Shown here: in pieces, positions 47,701-58,200 of the stretch | Layout: the number at the start of each line of letters is the position of its first letter | Numbering within the stretch: position 1 is the stretch's first letter | Assembly: GCA_025490895.1 (NCBI GenBank) | Contig: JALPQI010002217.1 | Location: 41,680-105,679, forward strand | Length of the DNA stretch: 64,000 nucleotides | Origin: Thaumatotibia leucotreta | Taxonomy: Eukaryota; Arthropoda; Insecta; Lepidoptera; Tortricidae | Direction of reading: 5' to 3' | Position numbers and translations under genes: made by a program | Notes under the pieces: model-generated | Databases searched by the model: none | Told to the model about the DNA's origin: nothing | Seen by the model: only the letters and a program-made list of their open reading frames with translations

Positions 47701-49188
47701 CCACAGCAAGGCACATTTTAATTTTTTTAATTTTTATCTCAAGCCACAACTGTTCAAGAGGAGAGTCCGTATTACCAATTTTCCGAACCGTCAAATCGCT
47801 ACGAATAAAGGCACCAACACCTCCCCCTCTTCGGCCTGAACCACGAGCTTTATGTATAAATCGGTACCCTGGAATTTGGAAATATTTCAAGTCTGATGAT
47901 TCAGCCAGCCAGGTTTCGGTTATGGCAACAATATCCGAGGCTTTTGACTTTATTGTTTCGAGCAACTCATCTTTGCCAGTACTTAGAGATCTAACATTCA
48001 ATAACGATATTCTTAAATTAACACCTTTAACAACCATTTTTACATTTGATAATGACAAACACCTAGAGATGATTCAAGTCTCTAACTGAACCTATGTGAA
48101 TGATCTTAGACTTATCAGTTTTACGAGCCAGTATTTTACAGTCTTGTACCCAAACAAACTTATAGTTCTTCTCGTTTGCTTTTTCTTTCACTAATCGTCG
48201 TAATTGACGATTTGTAGCTGTCAAATTATCAGCCAGGTAGACTTTACGCGCCTCACCGGCATAGCCGAGTGCCTTTGTAGTAATTCCTACTCCACCATTA
48301 TTGCGTCTCAGATCTTTTTCAGCTGCAATAAAACTTTTTTTCGTCTGGGATTGCCGAAAGCGAATTATAATACGCGCTGGGCCTTTTGGAGCACCAGTAA
48401 CATCAGCAAAGGTCGTAGGGGCCGACGAGGGATCTGCTGGAGCTAATAATTCTTCCACCAATTTGTTGGACGATTTCACTCGATAAATCCATTCCACTTC
48501 GTCGGCTGCCAAAGGTACTCCCATGAGTTCAGCAACTTTGTTGATTGTAGATGACAGGTCCTCGTTGGGGCTTTGTGGGACTCCCGCTATTTCTAAATTG
48601 TTTTTACGATCCCTTTGATCTCTTGAATTAAGTTCTGCCTCAAGGTTTTCGTTTTTTGTTACCAGTTCGCTCAGTTGGATTTCGATGAGGTCAATCTGTT
48701 TCGCTTTGGACTCCAACACAGTCACCTTCTGCTGCAGCTCTTGGATGTTATTTTTCATAGCAGTAAAATTAGCTTCAAGCCTTTTAAAAGACTGAGTGTG
48801 TTCATTCAGGTCTGCCTTAATCTCCGCGCGGAAGGATTGAAGCTCCTCTAGCACATGTTTAATAGAATCGGGGCCTTCTTTAGAGGCCACGACCGGTGAA
48901 AGACTGTGAGTAGGCGTTGAAGACTTGCTTATACTCCCGCCCTGGTTCGCTCCTTTTTTCTCCTTGGGCACGCAAGCTTGACATCTCCAGGTACTTCTTG
49001 ATATACTCGCATCATAATTAATGCAATCCAAATGATATGAGTGATTACAGGCTATGTTAGAACATTTAATACGTTTTTGAGTCACTCCTATATTTCCCTT
49101 GCATTCGTCACATACTATGACCACCATTGTTCTTTTTTTCCGAAATATATAGTCTATATAGTCCAAAAATTTAGAAAGCTATGTACAC

Positions 49189-49219
<31 letters not shown>

Positions 49220-52200
49220 CAAAAAAGATTTTCTTAAGTCTTTGACGGGGTTCGAACACACTGTCTCGCTGGGCTTCGCTCACAGATATCGACACTGCAA
49301 ACCTTTAGACCACCGGGGACTATGACGTCACTAACGAAATGTAGAATCAGATTTTACTGGTGTATCAATTGTATTTTGCTGGGGGTATAACTAGATAACT
49401 GGATGTTTCATCTGATGACCGAAAGTTTTATTCACTGTTTATTGCACTTTCTAGATTGTTTAGGTATTCTCACTTGTTGAAATATGTTTCTAGCTTTCTA
49501 AACACAGAATACGAAAGGTCCAACAATCAAAACACTTCTTAATCACTCAGAATTAAAATTAAAATTGCGGAGCACTATTAACGACGAGTGATCGTTATGG
49601 CAGCGAACTACCCTCTCCTCATAATCGCTCCAGAAGAAAAATACCTCGAACTTTTGATCCGTAGGTCTAAAAAATATGGGAAAAATCTTGAATAGTGGGC
49701 TTATAGAAAACTTTAAAATAAAACTATTCCGAACGTAATCGGCCTAGCCGTTTTTGAATAACTACGGAACTCTACACTGAGCATGTCCCCACATGCTCTT
49801 AGCCGGTATTTATGGCACTGAGCTTATCTTCGAATCCTTATCTCAACTAGGATATACTTATACTCGATTCTTCCAGAAAACACACAAGTCACAAGATTTA
49901 CGAGTTCATCCTTTAATATGGACTTCGCAAAGTAACGCCTGATTGGATTAAGTAATAAGTAGTATTAAACCTATTGTGAAAACACAAATCAAATTATTTA
50001 TTAACTAAATATTTTGATTTGTGTTTTTATTTTTTCCCCAGTAGTCACACTACTTAATACTATATAAATTATAAACAATGGATGTCATATACCAAAGAAA
50101 AACGACCAAGATCACCAACGTCCGAGGTGACGTTCAACGTTGGTGATCTTGGTCGTCTTTTCTTTGGTATATGACATCCAATATTTATAATTTAGTGTTA
50201 AACCTTTAATAACTGCCAACACAAGTACTTTGAGTCGCCCCGACTCTTGCAGTGGTCAATGTTGCTAATTTTAAGGACGGTTTCTAACATTTGTGATTGT
50301 TTTACAGAACTACGACGCCACACCTCTCTGCACTGTTTGCAGGTCCACCAACACCACTAGCAATTGTAAGTGTATCTTTTATTACCTATCTGCAGCCCCA
50401 TCGCAAACAACATCTGCCCTTGAGCTATTTTGGCTTGATTTTTTTACATAGTGTACTCATAACTAGTATGCATCACACACAAGATATCAAAAGAAATATC
50501 GAAGTGGTTTTGTAGTAAAATGACAATAAGTAAAAATTTTTTTTTCCCTGCCGTCGCCACACGGCCACTAAACGGTTAAACTCACTATTTGGGTCAAACG
50601 CAAACCCATGTTCGGAGTCTTTCCGGTGGACAATCTAAAAGTTAAGGCCTATAAAGCTTGATTTTCTTATGAAAGCCTTAGGTATCTTCGTTAAGACGTA
50701 CTCCTTTTTCATTGCGTTGTATGATAAAAATCATTACTAGGTACTTATCTACAGACTGTTAACTATCGACCATAGGAAAGAAAAAGTGCGTGTTCAGCTG
50801 TACTGTAGAGCCCCTCTTTCCTGTGGCCAATAGTAAGCAACTGGTAGAAGTGTAGTCGTGATTTTTATCATACAATTTAATAGGAAAGGAGTGCCTTTAA
50901 ATTACAATAAGGGTTTAATAAGAAAATTAACTCTCATAGCCCCTCTTTCCTGTGGCCAATAGTAAGCAACTGGTAGGAGTGTAGTCGTGATTTTTATCAT
51001 ACAATTCAATAGGAAAGGAGTGCCTTTAAATTACAATAAGGGTTTAATAAGAAAATTAACTCTCACTTTTAAAATGTCCACCGGAAAGACTCATAACATG
51101 ATTTTGAGTTTGACCCATTTAGTCATTACGCGCGATATGTTTCGGAGAGCCTAGCTCTCCATTATCAAGCACTGCAGTGTTATTCACTAAGGAAACCGCC
51201 TTGCTATCAGCGCTGCGGCAGCGTCGAGCCTGAAAATGGTATTCACTAATGCACTTTAAACGACACTAGCGCTCGGCGACGAATGCGGCGTGAGCTGGAA
51301 CTACACTGCGTCGAGAGTTACCGCCTACAGCTATGCTATTCTCTTATTGACACATTCGACGCTGCGTTCGTCAACGAGCTCGATGTCGAGACAGCCTTGT
51401 CTAAAATCCTAGCTGTTTGATTTGACATTAGGAATCGAGGCTGTGAGCGAGCTTGTGGGCGAGTTCGTCGCTGTTTTTCGTTAGAGAATACGAAGTTCAT
51501 ACATTAAACGTCAAACTTTCGACGCAATGTAGTTCCAGCTCACGCCGCATTCGTCGCCGAGCACTAGTGTCGTTTAAAGTACATTAGTGAATACCATTTT
51601 TAGGCTCGACGCTGCCGCAGCACTGCCACAGCGCTGACAGCAAGGCGGTTTCCTTAGTGAATAACACTGCAGTTCGACGACGAGCTGTTCTATGTTAGTG
51701 AATACCGTTTTTCGCAGCGCTGATCCCTACGTCGAAGTGAAAGCTGTCTCGTCGTCGAGCTCGTTGACGAACGCAGCGTCGAATGTGTGAATAAGAGAAT
51801 AGCATTCTAGCGTTCTGTCAACCTCTGTAGCCTAGTTGGTAGTGACCCTGCCTACGAAGCTGGAGGTTCCGGGTTCGATCCCGGCGAGGGCATTATTTGT
51901 GTATTTATTTATCACAAATATTTGTTCCTTGGTCATGGTTGTCTATGTATTTAAGTATCTATATGTATTTATCTATTATATATATCGTCGCCTGGTACCC
52001 ACATCACAAGCCTTAATTGAGCTTACCGTGGGACTAGGTCGATTTGTGTAAGATGTCCAAAGATATTTATTTATTTATTTATTATTTATTATTTAGCATA
52101 GCTGAACGGGCTCAGTGTTTTCTTTTAGAGATCTTCACCAATTGTTTGTTTTATTTTCCAGTCACTTGCGGTTGGGACTACTCCAACAATGTGTACTTTG

Positions 52201-55200
52201 GCAACAACGGCTCGCTGTCGTGTCTGGCTAACAATGACGCTGACGTGGCCTTCGTTGAGACCACTAATATCACTGGTAAGACTTTTATTTAAAAGAACTA
52301 CAACAATAGCCTTAACACGTTCACGGACGGTAAGGAGTTTGGCTTCCGATCAAAAATGACACATAAAGGGTTTAGCAGCCTTACCGAACAAGAGGTGCCT
52401 TTCCTCACGGATGAGGTCAATATTTTAGGTGGTGTACTAGCAGGACCTAAGAATACTCCATGCTTAATATCAGCTCTAGATCTTCTTTTGTTTTAGAGTT
52501 ATTCAAGATAATGTAAAATAAACAGGGTGTCGTTGAAAGTGGCATATTTCGTAAACTGTTCAAGTTAGATCAACCAAACAAAATTGTGTTTGATAACAAT
52601 AAAATAAACTACAAAATGCATATTTTTAACCTGCATCTTGTCCTTATTTATCATAATAAAAAAAGGTTTCTTGTTTTTTTTTTCATATTTTTTTTTATTT
52701 CACGCGGAGGTACACCTACAAAAAAAATATGCATACATAGCCACTAATGTCCACTGTATACATAAATAATAATATTTCCGTAAATCATCGTGCGTCATGC
52801 CAAAAAAAATTTTTTTCAGAAGTAGTCGTTACTGGCATACAAATAAAGTACCAGTGCAGTGTGAACATAAGTTAGTGTGTAGGTATACAATCTCGACACT
52901 TACCGCACAAAATATCATTGACGTAAATTGACTTATTAGTACATTTGCTTTTTAAAAGAGAGATAAACATAGTATTGTTTTCGACATTTGATTTGTTGCA
53001 TTTTCTGTTGGAAAATGGAAAAAATTATGTGTAGGTAAGTCGGTTCTCTAAATCATCTCCGAAAATTGTTTGTACGAATATTACATCGCAACCAGTTTTT
53101 CGCATAAAGTCATTTTGCCGAAAGATCATGTTCCAATTGAATCTTATGAAATCATTTCATTTCCCAACTAAATGGTTGGCAATTCTATCTTTGGGCTTGG
53201 TTTTTAATTGAAACTTTTCATAATACATATTTTCATGTGGTTTATGGTTTAGCTGGCATTTAGTTAACTAAATAATTACCAATGTTTTTGGGTATAGTTT
53301 GGGGTGAATTTTATATAGGTATGTTTATGTTTTTTTTATATCAGCTTACACGGGATTTTATATTAATGTTGATAAACAATTAAAAGTCGAGTTCTAAATA
53401 GTAATTTAGATGAAACTCATGAGGGAACGCAATGCCGAGGGAATAACAAAAGAGTCGGTTCTGGCACTCGCCGGCCGCTGCCGCGGCACGCTCGCTTCGC
53501 TCGCTCGGCTCGTGCGCTGTATGGTCGCAGTTTCACCTAACACTCCTCCTCGCTTCGCTCGTCGTCGTACCTAACAGGACTCTGTGAAATGTTTTTTTAT
53601 CGGTATTTTTTTGCAGTTTCTTAGAGGAGTCCGAAATCTGCATATATTTTTTGATTATGGTTATTTTTAACTAATTAGCTTCATATTTGTCTAAAACAAG
53701 TACATGAGCAATCATAATTTTAAAGAACGGTTTAAATATGTATTTTTTACCAAGTTCAAACACTGGTGAAACGTTATTCGTGTAATAGTTGTTGGGCCTA
53801 GTGAAAGGTTTGACAAATGATCAGTATGCTAAAAGCATTGTGTCATTATAATACTCCGTTTTATAATAATTCTGCCAAGTGAAACGTTGTCATACAAAAA
53901 TTTGCTAATTGTTGGTTGTCAAAGTGAACCATCGGCGAAATGTTGGTTGGCAAATGAAATTCGAACAAAAAAAGTTCGGAGAAAAGGCAGAACCCCAGGT
54001 AGGGCTTGTGAAAAAATGTTAAAAAATATATGTGGAAAGAAAAAATGCATACAAACTGGACAAGAGGCTGATTTATATAGCAAATGCACTAATAAGTCAA
54101 TTTACCTCAATGATATTTTGTGCGGTAAGTGTCGAGAGATTGTATACCTACACACTAACTTATGTTCACACTGCACTGGTACTTAATTTGTATACCAGTA
54201 AAGACTACTTCTGGAATTTTTTTTTTTTGGCATGACGCACGATGATTTACGGAAATATTTTTATTTATGTATATAGTGGACATTAGTGGCTGTGTAAGCA
54301 TATTTTTTTTGTAGGTGTACCTCCGCGTGAAATAAAAAAAAATATGGAAAAAAAAACAAGAACCCTTTCTTATTATGAAAAATAAGGACAAGATGCAGGT
54401 TAAAAATATGCATTTTGTAGTTTATTTTATTGTTATCAAACACAATTTTGTTTGGTTGATCTAACTTGAACAGTTTACGAAATATGCCACTTTCAACGGC
54501 ACCCTGTATAATTTACATTATCTTGAATAACTCTAAAACAAAAGAAGATCTAGAGCTGATATTAAGCATGGAGTATTCTTAAGTCCTGCTAGTACACCAC
54601 CTAAAATATTGACCTCATCCGTGAGGAAAGGCACCTCTTGTTCGGTAAGGCTGCTAAACCCTTTGTATGGAAATTTTGTACATGCTATAGCATGCGTGTC
54701 ACTATGCCACATGACAAATATGGTAGTTAAGGACGCATACTGCTATAGCATTCGACTGCTATAGAATAACTTAGTCAGGAGTCGATTACATATGGCAGTA
54801 AAATCCTATATATTTGTCCTGCCACACCAGTTCTCGTTCGTTAGCTGATAGTTCCGACTCCTCGACACTTAAAACCTCTTCCGAAGATTTATCAGTTGCC
54901 TCCTCGAACAACCTGAAAATTTTTTTGTGTTCTATTTTTCATCGTCTAGTTATTACAAATATTACAGATATATTTGACTAATAATGTATTTATGCCCCCG
55001 TTATGCTGTAAACAAACAGTATTAAACGTCTAGAGCCAATTCTCGACCATTTTATGTTCTTGAAAACGTAAGCGAAACACAACGGCGAACATATTGATGG
55101 AAATATTTTAATTTACCTTTCGCATATTTAAATCCATCTCCAATTCATTTCACGGTAAAAAATAAATACCTACTAAAATTCTTTACAGCAACGTATTCAA

Positions 55201-58200
55201 AATATATAGAAATAATAGATAAAAACAGTATTTACAACGATTTAAACATCATCTTATGTATTTCCACTTTCCCGGCGCACATGCCGCACATCTGAACAAA
55301 TCCCCATAATTACTACCGCGACTGCTATAGCATTTGTGCGTGTAAAAAGAGGGCAAGGAGGTGAGGTTGTCGCTTACTCAAAAACTAAGCAAAAATCATG
55401 TGATGTGACAGTAATCTTATCCAGGTTTGGTACAACGTGACAGTAAGTCGAGGACTATGGGTATTTTCTATAGCGGAGCGAGTTCTCTAACATTTTGGTT
55501 AAGAAAAGGGGGACGATTAAAGACTGCTATAGCATTTGTGTGATATAAAGGGGGCCTTAACCCGAATGCTATAGCAGCTACGCCCGTGAACGTGTTAAAA
55601 ATAAATAAATAAATATCTTGGGACATCTTACACAAATCGACTTAGTCCCACGGTAAGCTCAATTAAGGCTTGTGATGTGAGTACCAAGCGACGATATATA
55701 TAATATATAGATACTTAAATACATAAACAGGAACAAATATTTGTGATAAATAAATACACAAATAATGCCCTCGGCGGGATTCGAACCCGGAACCTCCGGC
55801 TTTGTAGGCAGGGTCACTGCCAACTAGGCTACGGAGGCTGACATCCCAGCAGATAAAATAAGAACATACCTGGTAAGATGTTTTCAATGTGGATAACATT
55901 TTTAATGGTCATTATTTTCAAAACTGTACAATTTATACACATAAATTAAATCGAATTAAGCTAGCTTATATCAAAGGTTGGCCCTTGTGGCATTGTACCG
56001 ACCGAGGATGTTGGCGGCATTTCCTCGCTGTATGGCAATAGTGATGCCTTGTGCGAGGAACTCGCCTGCTCTTCGGTACATGAGCCTGAAGTTTCTAATG
56101 TAATGTAATTTAAGATGTTCATTCAGGATATCATCTCATACAATCAAAAGTTCCACAGACCACCTTAAGACTTTTATACGTTTGCGTATTGCAGATACGC
56201 TAAATATCCAGGGAACATACTTATACGAGTAAAAACATTCAACACTTGGATAAAACAATGATTATTGTTCTCCAATTTAATTCTTGTTACTGTTCTTCGC
56301 GCATCTTTTGCTAAATGACAATAGATGAGTTGATACATTCACCAGTGTGTTTCTCAAAAGTCAAAGATTCGTCAACTGTTAGGAGCATAGCATAATAATT
56401 CTTAAGCTGAAAGAGAATGTTCACAATGCCAATTTGCATGAGAATTTTCTCATGAACTAAGTAGTCATTTTAGGCAATTTTAAGAATGCTCTGGAATTTT
56501 TACAATGCTAGTTTTACTCTTGGCACTCCTCAAAAGTTTGCCTTGTCATGTATCATCTCCAACTCACACTTCTCTCTACAGATTACATGACTGCCCTGAA
56601 CCTCCAAGGCTCCAATTTCCGAGCGCTCTGTAGCAATAACACCCTGGCACTTCAGAGCGGAGTCAACGTCGACGATAACTGCTTGCTGGCTTATGTGGTG
56701 GACTCCGAGGTGCTGACTAGAAGGTAACATTTATAAAATGTATTTTAAATCCAAATATTTAATGTTCTTTACCACCTTAGGTACCGGAATAATTAGATAG
56801 GGTCACAGCATTTTTTTTTGTAGCATGCTTGACGCATGGCGTTGATAGCCCTGTATGCTTAGCACATGATTGGCGCGACAGTATCTCGCCGCGAGATTGT
56901 CTATCCGTCCCGCTTTTGTTAATATAGCTAGTAAAGGACGGGAGATCTATCTCGCGGCGACATACGGTCGCACCAATCATGTGCTAAGCCTGCTATAAGC
57001 TGGGTCACAACTAATCTAGTAATTGGAGTTCGAGGCCAACGAAACTACGACAGATGCGTTATTGTCAAATCCGTCAAAGTCTCCTATGTCATTGTCAAAT
57101 AAAGTTTTCAGGTTTCCATAACCTTTTTGTTATTTAATTTATTTATTTAAATAATTCCTAATAAAAACATTATATGGGTACCTGTGTAAATTAATGTGTG
57201 TACGCCTTTTTGTTTAATATGGCTGTCACAACTAGGATTTTCTTAAAAACACGTAAATACCTAAAAACTTTTTTTTTCTCCTAACTAACATTGATATGAC
57301 AAAATTTTCTTGTAAAGAACTTAAAATTATAAGAGCCAACGTTTCAAAGCCTATTTTAAAAAGAAGTTGAATTACCAGTGAACACATACCACAGCGTGCT
57401 ATATTTGTTAAGACAGTAGGTATGGTTAAATTACTAAGCAGTATAAGTACTATACTATACTATTACTAAGCAGTTTTAACCCGTAATAAGGCAGGGGTGT
57501 AACTCATTTTAAACCTTCAAATAAGCGACCGTAAGTTCAGGACTCAACACTGATGGTGTTATAAAGGACTCTCGGCTTTTATGAGAGTGTACTCGATTTT
57601 TACCCAGGACTCAGGAGGATAAGCGATGAAAAAGCTTTCATTTTACGTTTCCAAATTTCTTTCCCATAATTTTAACCCGTAATAAGGCACCCCTGCCTTA
57701 TTACGGGTTAAAACTGCTTAGTAATAGTATAGTACTTATACTGCTTAGTAATTTAACCATACCTACCTTTTAATTTATGTGTAGTTAAATTGCTGTACCA
57801 AATGTTATTAACACCTGAGGTGATACCAGCGCAATACCAACTTTGTTACTAATAATTGCGGATAATTAAGTTTTTATTATAATATCTCATATTTACTTGA
57901 AAATAAGTAAATAATATTGTTTCTATAAATTAAAAAAATTAAATTATCAATAAATAACATATCTCAACGTCTTTTTTTAGAAAATAAGGATTTACTATTG
58001 TAAGAACATTTCATTGGTGTGGCAATATTTTCGTAGATTCTTTGGCCTCGAACTCCAGTTACTAGATTAAGCTACGAAGACATTTAGCCCCCTCCCCACT
58101 CGTAAGCGAATCCCGGTGCGAAGCCGCGAACGCGAGTGTGAAATCGATTTCACATAATATTGCTCGCAGTTCGCAACTTCGCGCCTAGTTCTCCGCTTTT

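Larger units (their letters stand above)
44805..49620 (-). mobile_element. nearly full-length LINE with PHD-type ORF1 (CR1/Jockey group)
   Basis: About 4.8 kb, minus strand: 5' UTR 49167-49620, ORF1 48063-49166, ORF2 45422-48058 with its displaced C-terminus 45178-45420, 3' UTR 44820-45177, and a simple TTTA-type tail at 44805-44825. The borders come from the host repeat it interrupts: GGAGATAAT on the left resumes as ATAATCGCTCC on the right, as in the uninterrupted relative at 14680. ATAAT on both sides is a possible 5-bp target duplication. Clade placement is inferred from ORF1 type and the ORF2 C-terminus. Confidence 0.85.
52316..55594 (-). mobile_element. piggyBac-like element, 3.3 kb, TTAA target, degraded
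   Basis: Flanked by TTAA (52312-52315 and 55595-55598). The ends CACGTTCACGGACGG and (reverse) CACGTTCACGGGCG are inverted. The right third has repeated TGCTATAGCA palindromes (about 54690, 54741, 54758, 55323, 55524, 55566). On the minus strand near 54910-54780 an acceptor is followed by FEEATDKSSEEVLSVEESE, an acidic/Ser-rich start like that of piggyBac transposases. The central catalytic domain was not found. A large palindrome occupies the left two thirds. Confidence 0.7.

Noticed and set aside
47559..48089. Open frame of 176 codons on the plus strand
   Set aside because: Antisense shadow of the LINE endonuclease domain.
49195..49219. A-run read as the poly(A) tail of a plus-strand processed gene
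   Set aside because: No coding sequence precedes it on the plus strand, and it lies inside the 5' UTR of the minus-strand LINE.
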